From assembly GCF_008935055.1 (NCBI RefSeq), contig NZ_CP043028.1, forward strand, positions 2,572,501 to 2,636,500: DNA of 64,000 nt. The letters are read 5' to 3'. Source of the stretch: Pseudobutyrivibrio xylanivorans (GTDB taxonomy: Bacteria; Bacillota; Clostridia; Lachnospirales; Lachnospiraceae). The notes under the pieces are model-generated. The model saw only the letters and a program-made list of their open reading frames with translations, was not told where the DNA came from and ran no database searches. The translations under genes were made by a program, and so were the position numbers. This document shows, in pieces, positions 1 to 9,279 of this stretch (its first letter is position 1; every line of letters starts with the position of its first letter).

Positions 1-323
1 GCATGGGTGCTAAGAACATCATTGAAAAGATTCTTCCTGTAGTAGACAACTTCGAGAGAGGTCTTGCTACAGTTGAGGAGGGAGCAGATCCATTTGCTGA
101 TGGAATGCTCATGATATACAAGCAGTTGCTTACAACTCTTGAAGAGGCTGGTGTTAAGCCTATCGAGGCTGTAGGACAGGAATTCAATCCAGATTTCCAC
201 AATGCAGTAATGCATGTTGAGGATGAGGAAGTAGGCGAGAATATCGTCGTAGAAGAATTCCAGAAGGGCTACATGTATAATGACAGCGTAGTTCGTCATT
301 CAATGGTAAAGGTTGCTAACTAG
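1..323 (+). CDS. grpE: GrpE, nucleotide exchange factor (3' part only)
   Basis: C-terminal ~107 residues of GrpE, the cytoplasmic exchange factor that drives ADP release from DnaK. The frame is open from the first base, so the ATG at 3 is an internal Met and the true start lies upstream of the window. Residues around ILPVVDNFERGL belong to the long helix and four-helix bundle of the dimer. The final ~60 residues, with EFNPDFHNAV and SVVRHSMVKVAN, match the beta-wing domain that touches the DnaK ATPase domain. It sits 108 bases upstream of dnaK, as in the usual hrcA-grpE-dnaK-dnaJ operon. Identity is firm; only the N-terminus is missing. Confidence 0.96.
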   Translation, partial: MGAKNIIEKILPVVDNFERGLATVEEGADPFADGMLMIYKQLLTTLEEAGVKPIEAVGQEFNPDFHNAVMHVEDEEVGENIVVEEFQKGYMYNDSVVRHSMVKVAN

Positions 324-325
324 GT

Positions 326-362
326 GATGTTTAAAACCGAGTAAGCGAAGGTTTTGAACATC
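326..362 (+). other. 13-bp hairpin between grpE and dnaK
   Basis: Inverted repeat GATGTTTAAAACC / GGTTTTGAACATC with an 11-base loop; all 13 positions pair, one as a T-G wobble. No T-run follows, so it is not a standard intrinsic terminator. It begins three bases after the grpE stop. In other Firmicutes the grpE-dnaK junction is an mRNA processing or stability point, and that is the likely role here (inference). It is unrelated in sequence to the five-copy element described elsewhere. Confidence 0.6.
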
Positions 363-419
363 AGGAGGCCCATTGGCCGACGATACAAATTTAGACAGAT
401 TACACTAGTAAGAAAATAG

Positions 420-2327
<1,908 letters not shown>

Positions 2328-2375
2328 TTTTTCTGAATATTATATGCTGTGAAATGACGAGGGCATTCAATGCGA

Positions 2376-2459
2376 GCCAGTAGGCAGCAAGCTCTTAGAT
2401 CTCTCAAGCGAGACATATAGTCAAGCTGAGAGATACTAAGGCTTGTAGCCGTAACTGGC
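2376..2459 (+). repeat. Structured repeat family 1, copy A (dnaK-dnaJ spacer)
   Basis: First of five copies of an imperfect palindrome with conserved primary sequence. Basal stem GCCAG / CTGGC, conserved TAGGCA on the left and GTAGCCGTAA on the right, then a long stem CAAGCTCTTAGATCTCTC-type / GAGAGATACTAAGGCTTG-type; in this copy the left arm reads GCAAGC. The apical loop holds CATATA in place of the CATTCTA seen in other copies. An outer stem GCTGTGAAAT (2346-2355) / ATTTCACAGC (2481-2490) encloses it. No T-run follows. It occupies most of the 186-base dnaK-dnaJ spacer. I do not recognise a named RNA family. Confidence 0.75.
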
Positions 2460-2513
2460 GTTGATAGAAGTTAGATTGTTATTTCACAGCTTATTTGTGT
2501 AAAGGATATTATT

Positions 2514-3680
2514 ATGGCAGATAAACGTGATTATTATGAGGTCCTTGGAGTTTCCAAGACAGCCTCAGATAGTGAGCTTAAAAGTGCATACAGAAAGCTT
2601 GCAAAGAAGTATCATCCGGATATGAATCCGGGTGATGCAGAGGCTGAAAAGAAATTCAAGGAAGCCTCAGAAGCTTACGCAATTCTTTCAGACCCAGATA
2701 AGAGACGTCAGTACGATCAGTTTGGTCATGCTGCCTTTGAAAACGGCGGTGGCGGAGCTGGTGGTTTCGATTTCTCTGGTATGGATTTCGGTGATATCTT
2801 TGGCGATATCTTTGGAAGCTTTTTCGGTGGCGGCGGTGGTCGTGCATCAAATGGCCCAATGCGTGGAGCTAATCTTCGTGCAGCTGTTCATATCACATTT
2901 GAAGAGGCGGCCTTTGGTTGCGAAAAGCAGATTGAAATTGTTCTTAAGGATGAGTGTGCGGCTTGTCATGGAACGGGTGCTAAGCCTGGTACAAGCAAGC
3001 GTACCTGTACAAAGTGTGGTGGCAAGGGCCGTGTGATGGTTACTCAGCAGTCACTCTTTGGAATGGTTCAGAATGTTACAACATGTCCAGACTGTAATGG
3101 TACAGGTGAAGTTATTGACACTCCATGTCCAGATTGTAACGGTACAGGTTATGTTGCCCGCAAGAAGAAGATTTCAGTATCTATTCCTGCTGGTATTGAT
3201 AACGGCCAGAGTGTACGTATTCGCGAAAAGGGTGAGCCAGGACGCAATGGCGGTCCAAGAGGCGATTTACTTGTAGAGGTTATCGTTGCAAATCATCCTA
3301 TTTTCCAGCGTAGAGATTATGATATTTATTCTTCAGCACCAATTTCATTTGCACAGGCAGCACTTGGTGGAGAGGTTATCATTGATACTCTTGATGGCAA
3401 GGTTTCTTACGAGGTTAAGGCTGGAACTCAGACTGATACTACAATTCGTCTCAGAGGAAAGGGTGTACCTTCGCTTAGAAACAAGTCTATGAGAGGCGAC
3501 CACTACGTTACTCTGGTAGTTCAAGTTCCTACAAGCCTTTCAAAGGATGCAAAGGAAGCTCTTCGTAAGTTTGACGAGCTTACAGGTAGTACCACTGTAG
3601 GTGGTCCAAAATCTGTAAAGCCTGAAAAGAAGCGTAAGGGCTTCGCCGACAAAATTAAAGACGCTATTGACGATTTATAA
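2514..3680 (+). CDS. dnaJ: Chaperone DnaJ (Hsp40)
   Basis: 388-residue type I DnaJ, the co-chaperone that delivers clients to DnaK and stimulates its ATPase. The J domain covers residues 1-70 with the essential HPD at 34-36. A Gly/Phe-rich stretch follows at about 75-115, including FFGGGGG. The zinc domain has all four CxxCxGxG modules ([24 protein letters not shown] twice). The C-terminal substrate-binding region includes [17 protein letters not shown]. It lies downstream of dnaK across a structured spacer, and its transcript probably ends in the hairpin at 3700-3802. Confidence 0.98.
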   Translation: MADKRDYYEVLGVSKTASDSELKSAYRKLAKKYHPDMNPGDAEAEKKFKEASEAYAILSDPDKRRQYDQFGHAAFENGGGGAGGFDFSGMDFGDIFGDIFGSFFGGGGGRASNGPMRGANLRAAVHITFEEAAFGCEKQIEIVLKDECAACHGTGAKPGTSKRTCTKCGGKGRVMVTQQSLFGMVQNVTTCPDCNGTGEVIDTPCPDCNGTGYVARKKKISVSIPAGIDNGQSVRIREKGEPGRNGGPRGDLLVEVIVANHPIFQRRDYDIYSSAPISFAQAALGGEVIIDTLDGKVSYEVKAGTQTDTTIRLRGKGVPSLRNKSMRGDHYVTLVVQVPTSLSKDAKEALRKFDELTGSTTVGGPKSVKPEKKRKGFADKIKDAIDDL

Positions 3681-3699
3681 TCGTAGTAAAAATGTTTAG

Positions 3700-3802
3700 A
3701 AATCAACTTGTAGCTATCAAGCTCTTGGTGTTGCTGCAAGGCACATTCTAAAGTGCCTGTAAGTAATACCAAGGCTTGAGAGTGTAACAAGTTGATTTTT
3801 TT
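3700..3802 (+). repeat. Structured repeat family 1, copy B; also a terminator-like end for dnaJ
   Basis: Basal stem AAATCAACTTG (3700-3710) / CAAGTTGATTT (3788-3798) followed by a T-rich tract, so this copy can act as an intrinsic terminator after dnaJ. Inside are the family signatures TAGCTATCAAGCTCTTGG on the left and CCAAGGCTTGAGAGTGTAA on the right. The apical hairpin GGCAC/GTGCC encloses ATTCTAAA. Relative to other copies, CTTAG/CTAAG has become CTTGG/CCAAG and GGC/GCC has become GCT/AGT, so pairing is preserved by compensatory changes. Confidence 0.75.
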
Positions 3803-3874
3803 ATCGACATTTTTGCATTTTTTTAGTTGTAATTGCACATTTTTCACTCTTAAAACACAGATTTGGAAACTGAA

Positions 3875-3903
3875 TTGTGTTAATATAGTTTCGTAGATAT
3901 AAT
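3875..3903 (+). promoter_or_regulatory. Sigma-A-type promoter for galT
   Basis: -35 TTGTGT at 3875-3880, 17-base spacer, perfect -10 TATAAT at 3898-3903. Transcription would start around 3910, just ahead of the ACGGAGG ribosome site of galT. It lies downstream of the dnaJ terminator-like hairpin, which fits an independent transcription unit. Confidence 0.7.
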
Positions 3904-3926
3904 TTCGACTTTTACGGAGGATACGT

Positions 3927-5420
3927 ATGTTACAGGAGAGTATTAAGAAATTAGTTCAGTACGGAATTGATACAGGTCTTACACCAGAGTGTGAGCGAAT
4001 CTATACAACAAATCTTCTTCTTGAATGCATGAAAGAGGATGAGTACACAGATCCTGATTGTGATTTAAGCAATAGTGTTCTTGAGGATGTGCTTGCTGAT
4101 CTTTTAGATGAGGCTGTAAAAAGAGGCATCATTGAGGATTCAGTTACTTACAGAGATTTGTTTGATACAAAGCTTATGAATCAGCTTTGCCCTAGACCAT
4201 CTCAGGTTATTGATAAATTCAATGGTATATATAAAAAGGATGGTGCAGAGGCTGCTACTGACTATTTCTATAATCTTAGTCGCAGTTCTGACTATATCCG
4301 TACATATAGAGTTAAAAAGGATTTAAAGTGGACAACAGAGACAGACTACGGAACATTGGATATCACAATAAATTTATCTAAGCCAGAGAAGGATCCAAAA
4401 GCAATTGCTGCTGCAAAAAATGCAAAGCAGTCTGCTTATCCTAAATGTCAGCTTTGTATGGAAAATGAGGGTTATGCTGGCCGTACTAACCATCCAGCAA
4501 GAGAGAACCACAGAATTATTCCTATCATTATCAATGATAGCAAATGGGGCTTCCAGTATAGCCCATATGTATATTACAACGAGCATTGCATCGTATTTAA
4601 TGGTGAACATACACCTATGAAAATAGAGCGTGCCACCTTTGTTAAGCTTTTTGATTTTGTAAAGACTTTCCCACATTATTTCCTTGGAAGTAATGCGGAT
4701 CTTCCTATTGTTGGCGGTTCAATTCTAAGCCATGATCATTTCCAGGGAGGTCATTATACATTTGCAATGGAAAAGGCTCCAATCATCAAGGAGTTTACAG
4801 TTAAAGGTTTCGAGGATGTTCATGCAGGTATTGTTAAATGGCCACTATCTGTAATTCGTCTTCAGTGCAAGGATGAGAAGCGTATTATTGATTTGGCAGA
4901 GCATATTTTGAACGCCTGGAGAGGTTACACTGATGAGGCCGCATTTGTTTTTGCTGAGACAGATGGAGAGAAACATAACACAATTACTCCTATAGCAAGA
5001 AAGCGCGGAGAATTATTTGAGCTTGATTTAGCCCTCAGAAACAATATCACAACAGAGGAGCATCCCCTTGGAGTTTATCATCCACATGGGCATCTTCATC
5101 ACATCAAAAAGGAGAACATCGGTCTTATTGAGGTAATGGGACTTGCAGTTCTTCCAAGCCGTCTCAAGGCAGAGATGGAGGAGCTTGCTGACTATATCGT
5201 CTCAGGAAAAGACATTCGCTCAAATGAAAATTTAGAGAAACATGCTGACTGGGTGGATGAATTTATAAAGAATTATGATGCAATCACAGATGATAATGTA
5301 ATGGAAATTCTTCAGCAGGAAATCGGAAAGGTATTCTGTCAGGTGCTTGAATGTGCAGGAGTATTCAAGTGCACCGAGGAGGGTCAAAAAGCGTTCCTTA
5401 GATTCATCGCAACATTGTAA
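3927..5420 (+). CDS. galT: UDP-glucose--hexose-1-phosphate uridylyltransferase, class II GalT
   Basis: 497 residues, the length of the class II (Firmicutes-type) GalT family rather than the ~350-residue enterobacterial type. It exchanges UMP between UDP-glucose and galactose-1-phosphate in the Leloir pathway, in the cytoplasm. Visible family motifs are CQLCMENEGYAGR, the conserved ILSHDHFQGGHY histidine segment in the N-terminal catalytic half, and GVYHPHGHLHHIKKENIG in the C-terminal half. It is a single gene with its own promoter and terminator; no galK or galE is adjacent. Ribosome site GGAGG eight bases before the ATG. Confidence 0.95.
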   Translation: MLQESIKKLVQYGIDTGLTPECERIYTTNLLLECMKEDEYTDPDCDLSNSVLEDVLADLLDEAVKRGIIEDSVTYRDLFDTKLMNQLCPRPSQVIDKFNGIYKKDGAEAATDYFYNLSRSSDYIRTYRVKKDLKWTTETDYGTLDITINLSKPEKDPKAIAAAKNAKQSAYPKCQLCMENEGYAGRTNHPARENHRIIPIIINDSKWGFQYSPYVYYNEHCIVFNGEHTPMKIERATFVKLFDFVKTFPHYFLGSNADLPIVGGSILSHDHFQGGHYTFAMEKAPIIKEFTVKGFEDVHAGIVKWPLSVIRLQCKDEKRIIDLAEHILNAWRGYTDEAAFVFAETDGEKHNTITPIARKRGELFELDLALRNNITTEEHPLGVYHPHGHLHHIKKENIGLIEVMGLAVLPSRLKAEMEELADYIVSGKDIRSNENLEKHADWVDEFIKNYDAITDDNVMEILQQEIGKVFCQVLECAGVFKCTEEGQKAFLRFIATL

Positions 5421-5430
5421 ATACTTACAC

Positions 5431-5458
5431 TTGAAAAATTTAATTTTTGGTATAGAAT
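5431..5458 (+). promoter_or_regulatory. Possible promoter for gltX
   Basis: TTGAAA at 5431-5436, 16-base spacer, TAGAAT at 5453-5458. The predicted start falls in the left arm of the galT terminator hairpin, so the gltX transcript could carry that hairpin at its 5' end. Weak call, based only on box matches. Confidence 0.3.
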
Positions 5459-5460
5459 GA

Positions 5461-5499
5461 TTAAGGACTGCGGTTTTCACAGTCCTTAACTTTGTATTT
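5461..5499 (+). terminator. Intrinsic terminator after galT
   Basis: Perfect 10-bp stem TTAAGGACTG (5461-5470) / CAGTCCTTAA (5480-5489) with a nine-base loop, followed by a T-rich but broken run. Confidence 0.7.
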
Positions 5500-5525
5500 A
5501 ATAAATGGTATGAGAGGAAATATAA

Positions 5526-6974
5526 ATGAGTAAAGTAAGAACACGTTTCGCACCATCACCAACTGGTCGTATGCACGTTGGTAATCTTCGTACAGCTCTT
5601 TATGCGTACTTAGTTGCAAAGCATGAGGGAGGAGATTTCCTTCTTAGAATCGAGGATACTGATCAGGAGCGTCTTGTTGAGGGTGCCGTTGATATTATCT
5701 ATAGAACACTTGCAGCTACAGGCCTTATTCATGATGAAGGTCCAGATAAGGACAAGGGTGTTGGTCCTTACGTTCAGTCTGAGCGTCAGGCGCAGGGCAT
5801 CTATCTTGAATATGCTAAGAAGCTTATCGAAAAAGGTGAGGCATATTACTGCTTCTGTGATGATGAGCGTCTTGCAGAGTGCAAGCAGGTCATCGGTGAC
5901 AAAGAAATCCATATTTATGACAAGCATTGCCTTAGCCTTTCAAAGGAGGAAATTGAGGCAAATCTTGCAGCTGGAAAGCCTTATGTTATCCGTCAGAACA
6001 ATCCACGTACAGGCACAACTACATTCGTAGATGAGCTTTACGGAGAGATTACAGTAGAGAATGCAGAGCTTGATGATATGATTCTTATCAAGTCTGATGG
6101 ATATCCTACATACAATTTCGCAAACGTAGTAGATGATCATCTTATGGGCATCACACACGTTGTTCGTGGTAATGAGTACATTTCTTCATCACCAAAGTAC
6201 AATCGTCTTTACGAGGCATTTGGTTGGGAAGTACCTAAGTACATCCACTGCCCACTTATCACAAATGAGGAGCACCAGAAGCTTTCTAAGCGTTCAGGAC
6301 ACTCTTCATATGAGGATCTTATCGAGCAGGGCTTCCTTACAGAGGCTGTTGTTAACTTTGTAGCTCTTCTTGGATGGTCTCCAGAGAATGACAACGAGAT
6401 TTTCTCACTTGAGGAGCTTGTTAAGGAATTTGATTATCATCGTATTTCAAAGTCTCCAGCTGTATTCGATATCACAAAGCTTAAGTGGATGAACGGCGAG
6501 TACATGAAGGCTATGGACTTTGATAAGTTCTACGAGATGGCTGAGCCATATCTTAAGGAATATATCAAGGGCGACTATGACCTTAAGAAGATTGCAAAGA
6601 TGGTTCAGACTCGTATCGAGGTATTCCCAGATATCAAGGATCATGTTGATTTCTTCGATGCAGTACCAGAGTACGACAGTGCAATGTATACTCACAAGAA
6701 AATGAAGACAAACGAGGAGTCTAGCTTGGCAGTTCTCAAGGAGCTTTTACCAGTTCTTGAGGCTCAGGATGACTACTCAAATGATGCTCTTTATGCACTT
6801 CTTTCAGGATTTGCTACAGAGCATGAATACAAGAATGGATACGTTCTCTGGCCAGTACGTACAGCTGTTTCAGGTAAACAGATGACTCCTGGCGGTGCAA
6901 CAGAGTTGATGGAAATCCTTGGCAAGGAAGAGTCTATCAAGCGTATCAAGGCAGCAATTGAAAAGCTTTCTTAA
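5526..6974 (+). CDS. gltX: Glutamyl-tRNA synthetase
   Basis: 482-residue class I aminoacyl-tRNA synthetase that charges tRNA(Glu) with glutamate. The N-terminus has [13 protein letters not shown]; the HVGN at residues 17-20 is the HIGH-type ATP signature. KLSKR at 252-256 is the KMSKS loop. The C-terminal part carries the alpha-helical anticodon-binding region ([12 protein letters not shown] onward, ending KAAIEKLS). Full family length. Ribosome site GAGAGGAAA ahead of the ATG. Codon use is strongly biased toward the highly expressed set, in contrast to the helicase that follows. Confidence 0.97.
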   Translation: MSKVRTRFAPSPTGRMHVGNLRTALYAYLVAKHEGGDFLLRIEDTDQERLVEGAVDIIYRTLAATGLIHDEGPDKDKGVGPYVQSERQAQGIYLEYAKKLIEKGEAYYCFCDDERLAECKQVIGDKEIHIYDKHCLSLSKEEIEANLAAGKPYVIRQNNPRTGTTTFVDELYGEITVENAELDDMILIKSDGYPTYNFANVVDDHLMGITHVVRGNEYISSSPKYNRLYEAFGWEVPKYIHCPLITNEEHQKLSKRSGHSSYEDLIEQGFLTEAVVNFVALLGWSPENDNEIFSLEELVKEFDYHRISKSPAVFDITKLKWMNGEYMKAMDFDKFYEMAEPYLKEYIKGDYDLKKIAKMVQTRIEVFPDIKDHVDFFDAVPEYDSAMYTHKKMKTNEESSLAVLKELLPVLEAQDDYSNDALYALLSGFATEHEYKNGYVLWPVRTAVSGKQMTPGGATELMEILGKEESIKRIKAAIEKLS

Positions 6975-7038
6975 TAGCTTTTAGAATTAAATATTTGCGG
7001 CGTTCTGGTGGCTGACCATGAATATATAAGCATTACTT

Positions 7039-8844
7039 ATGAATCTTAATGCGAGTCAAAGGCAGGCTGTTCTCCATAAGGAGGGACCCTGCCTTGTTAT
7101 TGCAGGCCCAGGTAGTGGGAAAACTGCAGTTCTAACTCAGAGAGTTAATGAGCTTATTAATTCAGGTGTATCAGCCTCAGAAATCTTGGTAATTACCTTT
7201 ACCAAGGCAGCTGCAATTGAAATGAAGGAACGTTTCAATAGGTTATCTGAGGATATTAAACCCGTAACCTTTGGAACGTTCCATTCTTTATTTTGGGGCA
7301 TTCTTCAAAAAGAGATGGGATATAAAGCCAGTGATATTATCATGGGGCAACAGAAGAACAGACTTCTTAAGGAGGCAATCGCACTTGCAAAAATAGACAA
7401 GGATGATACAGCTCTGGTAAATGCATATATTGCGGAGCTTTCTTCTCTAAATAACGGGATGGTTAATATTGAAAGCTATCAGCCTAAATTTGTGGACGCT
7501 GGAAAATTGAAGGCATTTGTAAGAGCTTACGATTTTCTAAAAACAAAATATCATGTGATTGATTTTGATGATATGCTTCTAAAGGCGTATACATTGTTTA
7601 GGAAAAAGCCTGAGGTTCTTGAAAAATGGCAGCAGCGTTTTTCTTATTTTCTTGTTGATGAAATGCAGGATATGAATGATCTTCAGTTTGAACTTATCAG
7701 AATGCTTAGCGAAAGGACAAGAAATCTCTTCTGTGTTGGGGACGATGACCAGTCAATCTACGGTTTCAGAGGATCAAATCCGAAGATAATGAGGGATTTT
7801 ATGGATTTCTATAGTGACGCCGCTCAGATATTACTTAATTATAATTACAGGAATCCATCCAATGTGGTGAAGGCTGCATGCAATCTGATAGGGAAAAATG
7901 GAAATCGATTTGCTAAAAACATTAACAGTACGGCGCCTGAGGGTAATATTAAAATAATTGAAAAGCAATCGCCGATGGAAGAGGCGGCAGAAATTGTTGC
8001 AGAGCTTAAATCACTTAAAGCAAATGGCTGTCCCTATGATGAAATTGCTGTATTATACAGGAATCATACGGATGCCAGGTACCTGGTGGATATGCTGGTG
8101 TCAGAACATCTTCCCTTTTATCTGAAGGAACAGATGCCCAACGTCTATTCTCATTTTATTATTGCGGATATAGAGTGCTATTTTCAGATAGCAATTGGAA
8201 ATGCAACCAAGGCGAGGCTTATTGGGATAATCAATCGCCCAAATAGATTCATTCACAGGCAATGTATTGAAAATGGTATAACAAAATCATCAATGATGGC
8301 TTTCTACACTATAAATCCATCGAATCAGAGGATGGTAGAGGCTTTTTGGGCTGATATTGCATTGATTTCTAGGATGTCTCCTGTGGCGGCAATTAATTAC
8401 ATCAGAAAGGTTGTTGGCTATGATAAATTTTTGGTTCAGGAAGCTATGAAAAACGAAACTGATGTTAATGAATACTATGAAATAATGGATTTTGTATTGG
8501 AAATTTTTAAGGATTGCAGGACTATAAAGCAGGCTATTGATAAGCTAAATATGTTGAAGCTTAAAATTGATTATGAGAATAAGAATAGGGTAGTGGATAA
8601 AGGTGGAAAGATTGGACTTTATACCCTGCATTCCAGCAAGGGGTTGGAATTTGAAAATGTATTTATCCTTTCCTGCAATGATGGAGTTATTCCGACTAAT
8701 AAGGTTGAAACAAGAGAGGATTTGGAGGCAGAGCGAAGATTATTTTATGTAGGAATAACAAGATGCAAACGAAATCTTTATCTGACCTATAACAATAAAA
8801 AAAATCGGGACAAGTCCCGATTTTTAGATGAATTGAAGCTTTAG
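7039..8844 (+). CDS. Short UvrD/PcrA-type superfamily 1 ATP-dependent helicase
   Basis: 601 residues with the SF1A motif set: motif I GPGSGKT at 23-29, motif II DEMQD at 207-211 (the usual third residue is F or C), motif III VGDDDQSIYGFRGS, motif V LHSSKGLEFENVFI and motif VI VGITRCKRNLYL. It unwinds DNA 3' to 5' in repair-type reactions (family knowledge). It is ~120-150 residues shorter than PcrA/UvrD and lacks their long C-terminal tail. The ATG has an in-frame TAA nine bases upstream, which fixes it as the earliest ATG, yet no good Shine-Dalgarno is visible. The last ~20 codons contain a perfect terminator hairpin. Confidence 0.9.
   Translation: MNLNASQRQAVLHKEGPCLVIAGPGSGKTAVLTQRVNELINSGVSASEILVITFTKAAAIEMKERFNRLSEDIKPVTFGTFHSLFWGILQKEMGYKASDIIMGQQKNRLLKEAIALAKIDKDDTALVNAYIAELSSLNNGMVNIESYQPKFVDAGKLKAFVRAYDFLKTKYHVIDFDDMLLKAYTLFRKKPEVLEKWQQRFSYFLVDEMQDMNDLQFELIRMLSERTRNLFCVGDDDQSIYGFRGSNPKIMRDFMDFYSDAAQILLNYNYRNPSNVVKAACNLIGKNGNRFAKNINSTAPEGNIKIIEKQSPMEEAAEIVAELKSLKANGCPYDEIAVLYRNHTDARYLVDMLVSEHLPFYLKEQMPNVYSHFIIADIECYFQIAIGNATKARLIGIINRPNRFIHRQCIENGITKSSMMAFYTINPSNQRMVEAFWADIALISRMSPVAAINYIRKVVGYDKFLVQEAMKNETDVNEYYEIMDFVLEIFKDCRTIKQAIDKLNMLKLKIDYENKNRVVDKGGKIGLYTLHSSKGLEFENVFILSCNDGVIPTNKVETREDLEAERRLFYVGITRCKRNLYLTYNNKKNRDKSRFLDELKL
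8800..8825. terminator. Bidirectional intrinsic terminator embedded in the helicase 3' coding end
   Basis: Perfect palindrome AAAAATCGGGAC / GTCCCGATTTTT with a two- to four-base loop; the A and T runs make it functional on both strands. It lies wholly inside the helicase reading frame (stop at 8842-8844) and 28 bases beyond the stop of the convergent DUF1292 gene. It can terminate both convergent transcripts. Confidence 0.85.
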
Positions 8845-8853
8845 AGGCTTTGG

Positions 8854-9162
8854 CTACTCGCCAAAGTCCTCCTCGCAGATTTCATCGAAGCGCTTTGATA
8901 CTGCCTCGTATTCCTCGTCAGAATCAATGTTGTCAAGGGATGGAGCACCATTCTCATCCTCGAAGTAGCGATAGATGTATACCTCGCCATCTTCATTTGG
9001 CTCACCCTTGTCATCAAGTGGAAGAAGTACAATATAGTCCTGCTCATTCACATCAAAGATTGTGAGAATCTCGCAGGTTACTTCTGTACCATCATCTAAA
9101 TTTAATGTAACAACGACATCATCGTCTTCGTTATCAACTGGAAATACCTGATTTTCGTCCAT
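8854..9162 (-). CDS. DUF1292 (YrzB-like) small acidic protein
   Basis: 102 residues, very acidic. The VTLNLDDGTEVTCEIL and YIVLLPLDD segments with the D/E-rich tail match the DUF1292 family common in Firmicutes, whose function is unknown. In Bacillus the member yrzB lies beside yrrK and alaS; here it stands alone on the minus strand, convergent with the helicase. The ribosome site AAAGGAGT precedes the ATG. It has its own promoter at 9206-9234 and terminator at 8800-8825. Confidence 0.85.
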   Translation of the reverse strand: MDENQVFPVDNEDDDVVVTLNLDDGTEVTCEILTIFDVNEQDYIVLLPLDDKGEPNEDGEVYIYRYFEDENGAPSLDNIDSDEEYEAVSKRFDEICEEDFGE

Positions 9163-9186
9163 TTTTTACTCCTTTAAAGATAATAT

Positions 9187-9215
9187 TTGTTTAGAACTTG
9201 CCCTTATGATATAAT
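9187..9215 (+). promoter_or_regulatory. Sigma-A-type promoter for the GH13-like gene, overlapping an opposing promoter
   Basis: -35 TTGTTT at 9187-9192, 17-base spacer, perfect -10 TATAAT at 9210-9215. Start point about 9222, giving a 60-70-base leader before the GH13-like gene. Its -10 overlaps the -10 of the minus-strand DUF1292 promoter by two bases. Confidence 0.65.
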
Positions 9216-9234
9216 TCATCAATGGTTATGTCTA
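9206..9234 (-). promoter_or_regulatory. Sigma-A-type promoter for the DUF1292 gene
   Basis: On the minus strand: -35 TAGACA (plus 9229-9234), 17-base spacer, -10 TATCAT (plus 9206-9211). Start about 9199, some 37 bases upstream of the ATG. It occupies nearly the same DNA as the plus-strand promoter. Confidence 0.6.
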
Positions 9235-9279
9235 GTAATTTCTTAAATTTTAGGCGAATTTGTACACTATACTTATAAG

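Noticed and set aside
5421..5525. T-box or riboswitch leader before gltX
   Set aside because: Only the galT terminator hairpin and a possible promoter fit in 105 bases; no specifier loop or antiterminator motif.
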